A stretch of DNA of 64,000 nt from a candidate division KSB1 bacterium (GCA_034506315.1 JAPDPT010000006.1:1-64000), one strand, 5' to 3'; numbered from the stretch's first letter, positions 25,333 through 34,103 are shown. A program made the numbers and translations. Notes: generated by a model from the letters alone, not told the origin.

Positions 25333-26592
25333 ATGGGGTCGCGGCTTAGGGTGATGGTCTTGGGAGTGGGGGCTTTCGCTCAGGGGGTTCTTCGCATCCT
25401 GAAGGAGGATGGGGCGGAGGTCTGCACCTACTTGACGCGGGATTACGCCCACTATCCACCCTCTTTGGAGGGCGAAACGTTCCTGCGCGAAGTCTACCCA
25501 GATCCCTGCCGCCTGATTGAGGAGAGGCGCGTAGACCTTGTGATCCCGATGTCCATCGATTGGGCGCAGGAGCCCTGGGCACCGAGGCTCGTGCAGGACG
25601 GTGTGCCCATTTTCTCCCCTACGGGCGAAGGAATGAAGCTGGAGAGGGAAAGGGACTATGCTCGGCGTCTCTGCCGACGGTTTCACATCCCCTTCCCCAA
25701 GGCCTATGTGGCGCGGAACCGCCTCGAGGCAGAAGCCATCCTCCAGGCGAACCCGCGGCCCTTCGTGATCAAGAATCCCCTGTGTTCCCCCACAAGTCCG
25801 ATCCACACCATCGTCTGCGAGACCGTGGAGGACACCCATGCCTGGCTGGAGAAGATCGATTACGCGGAAGGGGTCTTCCTGCAGGAGTATATGGGGAGGC
25901 GAGAGATAGGGCACATCGCCGTGGTCAGCGGTGGCGAGATCTACTCTCTGGTCACCAATCAGGAGTACAAGAGGGCCTTCAATGGAAACATGGGCATTGT
26001 AGCCGGCGCACCGCTCGGAGGCATCGTCGAGCAGGACCCAGAGGACAAGTACGGTCTTGCCCGCCATCTTCTCCGCCCTCTGCTGCCTTGGTTTCGGCAG
26101 GTCGGATATCACGGACCCGTCCAGGTGACCGCGGCTTTGCGGGATGGTCGCTGGCACGTACTGGAGTACAACATCCGCATTGGAGTAACTTCGGGGCCCA
26201 TGATTCTGCGGATGCTCCGGAATCCGCTGGACGTGATCTGGAACGTAGCCAACGACCGCCCCCCCGAGCCGCAGTTTTACGAAGACCGTCGATTCGGATG
26301 CTCGCTAACCCTAGCCGGCTATGGGTACCCGTACGTGAAGATCACGGGTCCCGCCTTGCCGATCCAAGTGCTTGAGGATTTCACCTGCGATGTCTGGTGG
26401 AACGAGGTAGGTCTGGACGCACGAGGTCAGCTTGTAGCCACCGGCCACCGCATCGCCGATGTGGTCGCCCTTGCCCCTTCCCTGGAGGAGGCCATTGGCA
26501 CAGCCTATGACAATATCCGCAAGATTCGATGTCTCGCGAGCTATTACCGTACGGATATCGGACAGAGTCTATGGCCGCCTGGGTCAGAGTAG
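25333..26592 (+). CDS. ATP-grasp carboxylate-amine ligase, PurD-like
   Basis: The 419-residue protein has the three-part ATP-grasp layout. An N-terminal Rossmann-like part starts RVMVLGVGAFAQGVLRIL; the nucleotide-binding part contains PRPFVIKNPLC (ATP lysine) and VFLQEYMGRREIGH; the metal-binding end reads VLEYNIRIG, equivalent to EFNxRFGDPE of glycinamide ribonucleotide synthetase. Yet the typical PurD phosphoribosylamine blocks are not evident, and no other purine gene is near. Such enzymes join a carboxylate to an amine through an acyl phosphate. ATG 25333 follows GGGAG; GTG 25321 is an alternative. It heads a cluster with a racemase and an aminoacyl-tRNA transferase-like protein, suggesting an amino-acid-derived product. 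The substrate is unknown. Confidence 0.75.
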   Translation: MGSRLRVMVLGVGAFAQGVLRILKEDGAEVCTYLTRDYAHYPPSLEGETFLREVYPDPCRLIEERRVDLVIPMSIDWAQEPWAPRLVQDGVPIFSPTGEGMKLERERDYARRLCRRFHIPFPKAYVARNRLEAEAILQANPRPFVIKNPLCSPTSPIHTIVCETVEDTHAWLEKIDYAEGVFLQEYMGRREIGHIAVVSGGEIYSLVTNQEYKRAFNGNMGIVAGAPLGGIVEQDPEDKYGLARHLLRPLLPWFRQVGYHGPVQVTAALRDGRWHVLEYNIRIGVTSGPMILRMLRNPLDVIWNVANDRPPEPQFYEDRRFGCSLTLAGYGYPYVKITGPALPIQVLEDFTCDVWWNEVGLDARGQLVATGHRIADVVALAPSLEEAIGTAYDNIRKIRCLASYYRTDIGQSLWPPGSE

Positions 26593-26646
26593 AGGCCCTG
26601 GCGGTTCAGGGGTCTCCGCCGCGGGCTGCAACGGGGAGGTCGTACC

Positions 26647-27789
26647 TTGTTTCTTCCGGCGTGGGTAGAAGTGGATCTGGAGGTTTTGCGCGGCAACTTC
26701 CGCCGCATCTTTCAGGATAAGCCCCGGGGCGTGGCCGTCCTGTCGGTGGTAAAGGATCGTGGCTACGGGCACGGAGCGATTGCTGTGGCGCGGGAGGCTG
26801 TGCGGGCGGGCGTGTGCTACCTGGCCGTGGCCACTGTGGGCGAAGCCCTGGAACTTCGGGACGCCGGCTTGGAAGCTCCCATCCTCGTCTTTGGAGAACG
26901 CAACGAGCAAGAGATCGACACTTGCCTTCGGCATCGATTGACCGTTTTCGTGAATGACCTCCGTACGCTTGGGGAGGTTCGGAAAGCGGTCCGCAGGATC
27001 GGCACGCGGGCGAAAGTCCACGTGGAGGTCGATACGGGGTTGAGCCGTTACGGAGTCCGCTGGACGGACGCCCTGGAGGTCATCCGGGAGGTGGCAAGCT
27101 GCCCGGAAGTCGAGCTGGAAGGCGTGATGAGCCACTTTGCCCAGTCGGACGAACTTGACAAGAGCTTCGCCCTTGAACAGCTTCGCCGCTTCCAGAGCGT
27201 TCTGGACGCCATGGGTCGGGAGGGCATCCGGGTTCGCTACCGGCACATGTGCAACAGCGGCGGATTCCTCGATCTCCCGCAAGCTCACTTTGACCTGGTC
27301 CGGCTTGGAATCTTGCCCCTTGGGGTCTACCCATCCCAGGTCTGCCGCCGAATCGAGGGGATCCGGCCGGTGATGAGCGTGCGGGCTCGCATCGCGGCCC
27401 TCCGCGATCTGGAGCCCGGCGATGTCGTCGGCTACGGGATGCATTACCGCGCTGCGAGCCACAGGCGGATCGCCATCGTGCCGATCGGGTACGCCGACGG
27501 GTTTCCACGAGTCAGGAATCGCGGCCATATGCTGGTCCGGGGCAAGAAGGCTCCCATCGTGGGAGGGAACGCCATGGACGCGACCATGATCGACGTCACG
27601 GAAATCGAGGGCGTATCCCGATGGGACGTCGTTACCATTCTGGGCCGGGATGGAGAAGAAGAGATCACGGCGCACGAAATTGCGAGCTGGCGGGGCACCG
27701 TCTCCTACGATATCCTGGCTGGCTGGGGGCCGCGTCTGGCGCGCGTGTATCTGGACGCTCAGGGGCCAGACACACAGGTCCTCTGCTGA
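26647..27789 (+). CDS. Alanine racemase family PLP enzyme
   Basis: A fold-type III PLP enzyme of 380 residues. The PLP lysine motif reads VVKDRGYGHGA (Lys38), where most alanine racemases have VKADAYGHG. The partner-subunit tyrosine block is VVGYGMHYRA, the serine/phosphate block is HMCNSGG, VDTGLSRYGV holds the conserved arginine, and the end reads SYDILAGWGPRLARVY. All catalytic elements are therefore present and racemase activity is likely, but the altered residues after the lysine leave the substrate open (alanine, serine or another amino acid). TTG 26647 is the start: GGGGAGG lies 7 bases upstream. It might be the housekeeping alr, or serve the product of the ATP-grasp gene 54 bp upstream. 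Confidence 0.85.
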   Translation: MFLPAWVEVDLEVLRGNFRRIFQDKPRGVAVLSVVKDRGYGHGAIAVAREAVRAGVCYLAVATVGEALELRDAGLEAPILVFGERNEQEIDTCLRHRLTVFVNDLRTLGEVRKAVRRIGTRAKVHVEVDTGLSRYGVRWTDALEVIREVASCPEVELEGVMSHFAQSDELDKSFALEQLRRFQSVLDAMGREGIRVRYRHMCNSGGFLDLPQAHFDLVRLGILPLGVYPSQVCRRIEGIRPVMSVRARIAALRDLEPGDVVGYGMHYRAASHRRIAIVPIGYADGFPRVRNRGHMLVRGKKAPIVGGNAMDATMIDVTEIEGVSRWDVVTILGRDGEEEITAHEIASWRGTVSYDILAGWGPRLARVYLDAQGPDTQVLC

Positions 27790-27852
27790 TCGGCCGACCA
27801 CTCGGAGGACCACCGCTTCGGTGCTATGTACCAACAGCAGGGATGAGGGCCA

Positions 27853-28704
27853 ATGCAAGTCGTGTTCTCGGAATGCGCTCCGGATTACGCCCATTACATC
27901 TTTCCCTACGCGATCTGGGCGATTCCGGACCAAGACGAGAGACCCTCGCAGATCTTCGCCTGCGGGTTTCTCCCGGCGGCGCGTGACCTCAGCCGCTATT
28001 ACATGTGCCGGCACATCCGGGTGAGGCTGGACCGATTTGTTCCGTCGTCGGAGAATCGACGCATCCTCCGAAAGTGCAGCGACATTTCTTTCCGCCTCAT
28101 GCCGCGCAAGGACTTCCACTACGATGAGACCTGGCGCGAATTCTGCAAAACCTACGCGGACATCAAGTGGGGGAAAGATATCATGACCTATGAAAGGCTC
28201 GATTCCCTTTTCGCGTCCCAGATCGTGAATCACCTTCTTGTCTACCGGGACGAGACCGAGGGACAGGATGTCGGGGTTGTGACGCTTTACCTTGAGCCTC
28301 CAGAGATGGCGTACTATTACTACGCCTTCTACGACCTGAACTACTACCGTCGCAACCTGGGAATGTACATGATGACCACAGCGGTTGACTATTTTGCCCG
28401 CGAAGGGTACCGCTTCGTTTATCTGGGCACCTGCTACTCGAGGAACGCGCTCTACAAGACGCAGTTTGCGGGCGTGGAATTCTGGACCGGGTTCCGTTGG
28501 TCGACGGATCTGGCCGAATTGAAGTTCCTGCTGGAACGCCCGACGCGCTTCCCCGATCGGCACCTTCTGGAAACGCAGGAGTATCTGGACCGCTTCTACT
28601 CAGGCATCCTTGATCAAGTGCTGAGCGGGCGGTCCGTTCGCTGGGAGGTCGCAGCGCAGCGTCCGCCGGGAGGCGGGGACGCACCCAGCGGCAGTAGCCT
28701 GTAG
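27853..28704 (+). CDS. Bpt/ATE-type aminoacyl-tRNA--protein transferase homologue, Cys-poor
   Basis: The 283-residue protein aligns by eye over its length with aspartate/glutamate leucyltransferase (Bpt) and arginyltransferase. N-terminal part: a Cys (SECAPDY), then IFACGF and RFVPSSENRRILRKCSDI, matching the family's GFRRSG and F.PSRSQRR elements. C-terminal GNAT-like part: AYYYYAFYDLNYYRRNLGMY, YRFVYLGTCYSR and ALYKTQFAGVEFWTGFRW, matching YLGY...MNYK..F.P. Family enzymes move Leu or Arg from tRNA to protein N-termini. Here the PHCxxCxxC segment is shortened to YYMCRHIRV, so the usual metal-binding cysteines are mostly lost. That argues for a changed acceptor or regulation. It follows the racemase by 63 bp and its stop overlaps the next gene's GTG start by 1 nt. 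Confidence 0.65.
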   Translation: MQVVFSECAPDYAHYIFPYAIWAIPDQDERPSQIFACGFLPAARDLSRYYMCRHIRVRLDRFVPSSENRRILRKCSDISFRLMPRKDFHYDETWREFCKTYADIKWGKDIMTYERLDSLFASQIVNHLLVYRDETEGQDVGVVTLYLEPPEMAYYYYAFYDLNYYRRNLGMYMMTTAVDYFAREGYRFVYLGTCYSRNALYKTQFAGVEFWTGFRWSTDLAELKFLLERPTRFPDRHLLETQEYLDRFYSGILDQVLSGRSVRWEVAAQRPPGGGDAPSGSSL

Positions 28705-31070
28705 TGGCGGACACAATGGAAGAAACCCTAACCGTGGATTTGCCCCTGGTTCTCCCACAGGTTGAGTCAGAGGAGGACCAGTGTGTGGCCAGACTCCTAA
28801 CCCTTCTCCAGGCCCGGCGGGGGATCCTCAAGGCCCACGTGAAGCGAGAGGGTGGTAGCCACCTCCTCTGCCTCCACTATGACCCCTCCCTAACGACGCT
28901 CAGTGAGGTGCGACGGCTGGTCCGCAAACAGGGGGCGGCCATTGCCAACCGATACCGCCATGCGACGCTGCACATTTCGGACATGGACTGCGCCGATTGC
29001 GCGCAGAGTATCGAGCATATCCTGCGGCGCATGGACGGGCTGATCGCCGTCAGTGTGAGCTATCCCGCCGAGAAGATGCGTGTGGAATACGACGCCCACC
29101 GCGTCAGCCTGACGGATATCGTCCGCAAGGTGCGGCAACTTGGCTACTCGCCGGAGACCCCGGAGCCCGCGCTCCGCAGCTGGCTGCGCGCGCACCTGCA
29201 CCTGATTTCCGCCGTGGCGTCCGGCTTCTTTCTTGGGATGGGGATGTCGGCAGGAGCCTTGGGTCTGCCCCGAGGAGTTGCGACGCTCTCGTATCTTTTG
29301 GCTTACCTACTGGGCGGCTGGGACGCCGCCCGTCACGGCGTTCTTGCTCTCCTGCGGCTGCGGCTCGAAATCGATCTCCTCATGGTTGCCGCGGCCATAG
29401 CCGCGGCCGCGCTGGGGCATTATCCTGAGGGAGGGCTGCTGCTGTTCCTCTTTAGCCTTGGTCATTCGCTGGAGCATCTGGCTCTGCAGCGAGTGCGCAG
29501 CGAGACGCAAGCGCTGCAACGCTTACGACCGGCCACGGCGAGAGTGCGGCGCAATGGTGCCCTTTCGGTTGTGCCCGTCCAGGAACTTCGGACAGGAGAT
29601 GTGGTTCTTGTCCCACCCGGCGAACGAGTGCCTGTAGACGGGAAGGTGCTCTCAGGTACCTCCGACGTCGACGAGAGCGTGATTACGGGGGAGAGCTTAC
29701 CCGTCGGCAAGGGCCCAGGGGATTGGGTGCTCGAAGGGTCCCTGAACTCTTCAGGCCTGCTGGAGGTCGAGGTTACCCGGGTCGGCGGCGAGACGGCCTT
29801 TGCGCGCATCGTCCAGCTAATCGAGGAGGCCCAGACGCAGAAGGCCAGGGTGCAAAGAAGCCTCGAGCGCTTCCAGCGCGTTTACGTTCCTCTTGCCCTT
29901 GTTGGGGTCATTGGAGTTGCGATTGTCCCTCCGATCTTCGGATGGCTTACCTGGAAAGCTGCGGGGATGCGTGCGATTGCCGTACTGGTGGCCGCTTCGC
30001 CCTGCGCCTTGGCGCTCGCCGTCCCGGCCACGATCCTTTCTGCCCTGGCGCGGGCCGCTCGCCAGGGGATCCTGGTGAAGGGGGGCGCCTACCTGGAGGC
30101 CCTGGGCAAGCTGCGAGCCGTCGCCTTCGACAAGACCGGCACTCTGACCAGCGGTTCTCTGGAGGTGGCGGAGGTGGCGGCTCTCGGCCGATCCTCCGCG
30201 AGGGAGGTGCTAATGCTTGCGGCTTCGGCGGTGCAACAGGTTCCTCATCCGTTGGATCGCGCGCTGGTTCGAGAAGCTGAGCGATTGGGGCTGGACACCT
30301 ATGAGGCAGAGAACGTGCGGGCCCTGCCCGGACGAGGAGTGGTGGCCACGGTCCGGGGTAGGAGGGTACTCGTCGGTAACCGTCACCTGATCGAGCAGGA
30401 AACCGGGGTTGCCCTACCTCCTGAGATGGTTCGCACCCTCGAGGAGATGGCCGGCAAGGGCATGACCCCGTGTATGGTGTGGATTGATGATGCTCCCGGC
30501 GCGATCATTGGGTTTCGTGACAGCTTGCGATCGGGCTCCGCTGCTGCGATGCGATCCCTGCGGCGTCTCGGCATTGAGCACATAGCGATGTTGTCCGGGG
30601 ATGCGCATTCGGCAGCGGCAGCCGTCGCAGCGCGATTGGAAATCGACGAAGTCCACGCTGAACTTCTCCCCGAAGAAAAGGTTCGCCGGGTCGAGGATCT
30701 GGTACGAAGGTATCAGGTGGTGGCTATGGTGGGCGACGGGGTGAACGATGCCCCTGCCATGGCCCGGGCTACGCTCGGGATTGCCACGGGGGCGTCTCTG
30801 TCCGACGTGGCGCTGGAGACTTCGGACGTGGCGATTCTGAGCCACGAACTGGCCAGATTGCCCTATGCGGTGGCCCTGGGGCGGGCCAGTCGCCGCGTGC
30901 TGCGGCAAAATCTGGCCCTTTCTCTGGGGGTTATTGCGATACTCGCGCCTCTGGCTGCGCTGGGATTGGCCGGTATACCCCTGACCATCCTGCTGCACGA
31001 AGGGAGCACGCTGGCCGTGGTCCTGAACGCATTGCGCCTGCTGACCTTTGAGGCCGGGGAAGCCTTGTAG
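28704..31070 (+). CDS. P1B-4-type metal-transporting ATPase with N-terminal HMA domain
   Basis: A 788-residue heavy-metal P-type ATPase. The fourth core membrane segment reads SPCALALAVP and the sixth HEGST; the SPC/HEGxT pair marks the P1B-4 group, which exports Co2+, Fe2+ or related metals, as opposed to CPC in Cu/Cd/Zn pumps. Machinery motifs: TGES, DKTGTLT (phosphorylated Asp), HPL, and GDGVNDAPA. Residues 20-80 resemble an HMA fold without CxxC; residues 88-155 are a second HMA domain with DMDCADC. N-terminal metal domains are unusual in this group. The GTG start overlaps the preceding stop; ATG 28716 is an alternative. No metal-responsive operator was recognised. Confidence 0.88.
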   Translation: MADTMEETLTVDLPLVLPQVESEEDQCVARLLTLLQARRGILKAHVKREGGSHLLCLHYDPSLTTLSEVRRLVRKQGAAIANRYRHATLHISDMDCADCAQSIEHILRRMDGLIAVSVSYPAEKMRVEYDAHRVSLTDIVRKVRQLGYSPETPEPALRSWLRAHLHLISAVASGFFLGMGMSAGALGLPRGVATLSYLLAYLLGGWDAARHGVLALLRLRLEIDLLMVAAAIAAAALGHYPEGGLLLFLFSLGHSLEHLALQRVRSETQALQRLRPATARVRRNGALSVVPVQELRTGDVVLVPPGERVPVDGKVLSGTSDVDESVITGESLPVGKGPGDWVLEGSLNSSGLLEVEVTRVGGETAFARIVQLIEEAQTQKARVQRSLERFQRVYVPLALVGVIGVAIVPPIFGWLTWKAAGMRAIAVLVAASPCALALAVPATILSALARAARQGILVKGGAYLEALGKLRAVAFDKTGTLTSGSLEVAEVAALGRSSAREVLMLAASAVQQVPHPLDRALVREAERLGLDTYEAENVRALPGRGVVATVRGRRVLVGNRHLIEQETGVALPPEMVRTLEEMAGKGMTPCMVWIDDAPGAIIGFRDSLRSGSAAAMRSLRRLGIEHIAMLSGDAHSAAAAVAARLEIDEVHAELLPEEKVRRVEDLVRRYQVVAMVGDGVNDAPAMARATLGIATGASLSDVALETSDVAILSHELARLPYAVALGRASRRVLRQNLALSLGVIAILAPLAALGLAGIPLTILLHEGSTLAVVLNALRLLTFEAGEAL

Positions 31071-31565
31071 GCCTCGGTCGCCTCCGCTCTCGATCTTGTT
31101 CCGCGCTCCCCCAGTTTCTCGAATGTGAGCAGATCCGGGCTCGAATTTTGTGCAAAGGGTCGGTCACCCGGGCCATGATGCCTATCTCTTGGCAGATGCC
31201 CGCCGGCGCACGATTTCTGCCTGGCGCTGAGAGATTTCCTGTAGGCCGTTAGTCCTCGTCTATCTCTGGCCGCACCGTCGGGGAAGTAATGGCCGGCCGG
31301 ATCTCGAGGAGGTATGCGTCGCAGTCGTGTCGTGTGCCGTTTAGGGCATGGGGATTGGAACAGCAGTGTACCATTTTCAAACAACCCTCAAGCAGGATGT
31401 TGACGAAAAATGACCAGTTCCCCGAGCAAGGGGCGTTGCTCCCTCGACCCGGTGCGGCGGAAGGAGATCTGCGACGAGGTAGAACTCTGCGAAGGCGCAG
31501 ATAAGTGACTCGGGTCACAGCAAAGGGGGCACGATCCTTGTAACTACATTTGACACCAATGGTAG
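31071..31565. other. 495-bp intergenic region with two tandem stem-loops
   Basis: No convincing gene, tRNA or strong terminator follows the ATPase. At 31489-31502 CTGCG-AAGG-CGCAG and at 31507-31520 GTGAC-TCGG-GTCAC form two perfect 5-bp stem-loops separated by four bases; the second is also a 12-bp dyad (TGAC-TCGG-GTCA) that could be an operator. They end 45 bp before the transglycosylase start. A short frame from 31312 follows a GAGGAGG without spacing and is not credible. Confidence 0.3.
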
Positions 31566-32279
31566 GTGGATCAATCCGCGAGGGAGGCAATGCGAAGCAT
31601 TGGTAAGAGCTGGGTAGTGGCGATTCGGGTGCTCGCAGTGGTCGTGGGAGCAGGTTTTGTCGTTGGCTTCACGTTCAATTATCGCGAGAACCAGAAGAGG
31701 GCCGATCAGATCGAGAAGCTGGAACGGGCGTTCAACGAGCTGAGGGCGGCGCTGAACGTCGATTCAATGCGCCAGTACCACGTGCAGAGGCTCATGCGCC
31801 TCATCGAGCAGGCCAATCCGACAATGCCGTCTGACGTCCGATATGAAGTTGCGAGCACGATCTATGAGATGAGCCTCAAGTACACCAACCTGGATGTGGA
31901 CCTGATCGCCGCGACCATTACCCAGGAAACCGGTGGGACGTGGAACCCCGAGCTGGTTTCACCCGCGGGCGCGATAGGTCTGATGCAAGTCATGCCCGCG
32001 ACAGGCCAATTCATCGCCTACTACGAAGGGATCACTTGGTCGGACCCCATGAGCGTTCTGACCGATCCGGTGTACAATATTCGCATCGGGTGCCGTTATC
32101 TGTCGAGCCTGGTGGAACGCTACGGACTGGAAGGGGGTTTGGCGGCCTACAATGTAGGGGAGCGCGGCGCGGCGGCCTGGCTGGCCGGCGCTAAGTCGGC
32201 CCGGCTGCTGCCTGAAGAGACGCAACGCTATGTGCCGGCTGTAATGGAACTCTATCGAAAGGGGAAGCAGAGCTCATAG
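31566..32279 (+). CDS. Membrane-anchored lytic transglycosylase (SLT family)
   Basis: The 237-residue protein has an N-terminal membrane anchor (about residues 15-35), a short coiled coil (NQKRADQIEKLERAFNEL), then a soluble lytic transglycosylase domain: the catalytic Glu is in ITQETGGTWNPELVSPAGAIGLMQVMP, followed by NIRIGCRYLSSL and AAYNVGE. It would cut peptidoglycan glycan strands from the periplasmic face of the inner membrane. Start is uncertain: GTG 31566 or ATG 31590; AGGGAGG lies only 2 nt before the latter. A close paralogue with the same architecture is at 38686. Confidence 0.88.
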   Translation: MDQSAREAMRSIGKSWVVAIRVLAVVVGAGFVVGFTFNYRENQKRADQIEKLERAFNELRAALNVDSMRQYHVQRLMRLIEQANPTMPSDVRYEVASTIYEMSLKYTNLDVDLIAATITQETGGTWNPELVSPAGAIGLMQVMPATGQFIAYYEGITWSDPMSVLTDPVYNIRIGCRYLSSLVERYGLEGGLAAYNVGERGAAAWLAGAKSARLLPEETQRYVPAVMELYRKGKQSS

Positions 32280-32339
32280 CAGGGGGAGACAAACCAAAGC
32301 CCACCCTCACAGCTTTGGTCCGTTCCTCTCTCACGGCGG

Positions 32340-32372
32340 AAGACCTCTCCCTACCCCTCGGGGAGAGGTCTT
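32340..32372 (+). terminator. Strong hairpin after the transglycosylase gene
   Basis: A 12-bp perfect stem (AAGACCTCTCCC 32340-32351 with GGGAGAGGTCTT 32361-32372) and a 9-nt loop, 60 bp after the stop. No oligo-T tract follows on either strand, so termination efficiency is uncertain; it may protect the 3' end or act with a factor. Confidence 0.45.
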
Positions 32373-32460
32373 GCCGTATTTGGCGATACGCGGAAGCGCG
32401 GCCCTTTCCTTGCCCTATATAGGCCGGTCCTCTTACCTTTCAGCCCCACTGGGATAGCCC

Positions 32461-32489
32461 TTGATTCTATGCGGCCGATTTTCTAAACT
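32461..32489 (+). promoter_or_regulatory. Promoter of folE
   Basis: TTGATT (32461-32466), 17-base spacer, TAAACT (32484-32489). Transcription would start near 32496, 41 nt before the TTG start codon of folE. Confidence 0.5.
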
Positions 32490-32536
32490 CATTCCCCCCT
32501 CAGAGGCTGTGTAAGAGAAGCGGGGGTGGAGAAGCG

Positions 32537-33127
32537 TTGTCGACTTGGGAGGCAGGATTGTACGAGGAAGACATCAAGCAGCTCGTGTCGAGGTTTCTCG
32601 CTCTTATCGGAGAGGATCCTCAGCGGGAGGGACTCTTGCGAACCCCGGAGAGGGTTGCCAACGCGTGGCAATTCCTCACCAAAGGCTACCGCGACCGTTT
32701 GGAGGACGTCATTAACGGGGCCATCTTCGAGGAGACCACGGGGGACGTCGTTGTGGTGAAGGATGTGGATTTTTACAGCATGTGCGAGCACCATCTCCTT
32801 CCGTTCTTTGGGAAGGCGCACGTGGCTTACGTACCCGACGGGCGCATCATCGGCATCAGCAAGATCCCCCGCATCATCGAGATGTATGCAAGAAGGCTCC
32901 AGGTCCAGGAGCGACTCACCGAGCAGATCGCGCAGACCCTGTGCGACGTCCTGAAGCCGAAGGGGGTGGCCGTTGTACTGCAGGCTCAACACCTGTGCAT
33001 GATCATGCGCGGAGTCGAAAAAAAGGATTCGCTGATCACGACGCGGGCCTTCCACGGCTGTTTCCGGGATGACGCAAACCTCAGGAGGGAGTTTCTCGAT
33101 CTGCTTCGCCTGGAAGTGCCAAGGTAA
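32537..33127 (+). CDS. folE: GTP cyclohydrolase I
   Basis: FolE converts GTP to 7,8-dihydroneopterin triphosphate, the first step towards folate and, in some bacteria, queuosine. The 196 residues carry the zinc site [21 protein letters not shown] and the partner [12 protein letters not shown], the family signature GISKIPRI, and TRAFHGCF near the end. The start is TTG 32537, chosen because GTGGAG lies 6 bases upstream and the predicted promoter lies before it. Zinc-ligand cysteines are both present, so this is the standard Zn-dependent type IA form. Confidence 0.95.
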   Translation: MSTWEAGLYEEDIKQLVSRFLALIGEDPQREGLLRTPERVANAWQFLTKGYRDRLEDVINGAIFEETTGDVVVVKDVDFYSMCEHHLLPFFGKAHVAYVPDGRIIGISKIPRIIEMYARRLQVQERLTEQIAQTLCDVLKPKGVAVVLQAQHLCMIMRGVEKKDSLITTRAFHGCFRDDANLRREFLDLLRLEVPR

Positions 33128-33197
33128 TGCTTCCTTCGGGTCCCGAAGGGGCGATATGGGGTAGCTCTTGGAAAAGCTCAGTGAGGAGGAGGGAGCC

Positions 33198-33884
33198 ATG
33201 CCGAAATTGACGTATCTGGGGCACGCAGCCTTTCTGATCGAAGGGAAGGAGCATCGTTTGGTCATTGACCCATTCCTGACCGGAAATCCCTTAGCCGCGG
33301 CCAAAGCTGAACAGGTCAAAGCCGACTTTGTCCTGTTGACACACGGACATGGGGATCACGTGGGGGACGGGCTGGCCATCGCGAAGGCGAACCGTGCCAC
33401 AATCATTGCCCCGTACGAGCTGGCCATGTACTGCCAGCAGCAGGGAGCGACCGTACACCCGATGCACATCGGTGGCGCGTTTTCTTTCCCCTTCGGCCGA
33501 GTCAAACTCACCATCGCCCATCACGGCTCCGGCATGGAGATCGACGGCAAGATGGCTTACATGGGCAATCCCTGTGGCTACCTCATCACGATGGACGGCA
33601 AGACCATCTACCACGCCGGCGATACGGGCCTGTTCCTGGATATGCAGCTTATAGGTGAAATGAATCACATCGACGTGGCGCTCCTGCCCATCGGCGACAA
33701 TTTTACGATGGGAGTCGACGACGCCGTAAAGGCAGTGGAGCTCTTGAAGCCCTCCCTCGCCGTGCCCATGCACTACAAGACGTTCGGGGTGATCGATCAG
33801 GACCCGCATGAGTTCGCGCGAAAGGTGGAGGCCAAAGGGTTCCGGGCTAGGGTTCTCGGTTTTGGCGAATCCCTCGAAGTCTGA
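33198..33884 (+). CDS. UPF0173 metal-dependent hydrolase (metallo-beta-lactamase fold)
   Basis: A 228-residue metallo-beta-lactamase-fold hydrolase. LTHGHGDHVGD is the zinc motif; further ligands are in IAHHGSG, YHAGDTG and PMHYKTF. The length and the ending ARVLGFGESLEV match the UPF0173 family, distantly related to ascorbate-6-phosphate lactonase (UlaG). The natural substrate is unknown. ATG 33198 is supported by GAGGAGGGAG just upstream; an in-frame TTG at 33168 is less likely. It follows folE by 70 bp and could be co-transcribed. Confidence 0.88.
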   Translation: MPKLTYLGHAAFLIEGKEHRLVIDPFLTGNPLAAAKAEQVKADFVLLTHGHGDHVGDGLAIAKANRATIIAPYELAMYCQQQGATVHPMHIGGAFSFPFGRVKLTIAHHGSGMEIDGKMAYMGNPCGYLITMDGKTIYHAGDTGLFLDMQLIGEMNHIDVALLPIGDNFTMGVDDAVKAVELLKPSLAVPMHYKTFGVIDQDPHEFARKVEAKGFRARVLGFGESLEV

Positions 33885-34034
33885 GGCGCGGTACAGACTC
33901 GGACGTGCCGCGTCTGCTGAGGCTGCCTATCGGAGCAGGTCACAACAGAAAGACGGGGGAGGGGGATTCCTGCCGTTCGATCCCCGAGGGCCATCTGCCC
34001 ATTCGATCGGTCATGGCGCTAACGGCCGCCTTGC

Positions 34035-34063
34035 TTGACTTTGTGTTGGGTCGATGCTAAAAT
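34035..34063 (+). promoter_or_regulatory. Strong promoter of the PfkB-family kinase gene
   Basis: TTGACT (34035-34040), 17-base spacer, TAAAAT (34058-34063), with extended -10 TGC. Transcription would start near 34070. Because these elements overlap the first possible start codons of the frame, the promoter argues for the ATG at 34104 as the true start. Confidence 0.7.
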
Positions 34064-34103
34064 GCCCGGCGAGTTGCCCTGCACGAGCCCAGAGGAGGAC
34101 GGA

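Noticed and set aside
31312-31401. Short 29-codon frame after GAGGAGGT in the 495-bp gap
   Set aside because: The ribosome site abuts the ATG with no spacer and the peptide has no recognisable feature.
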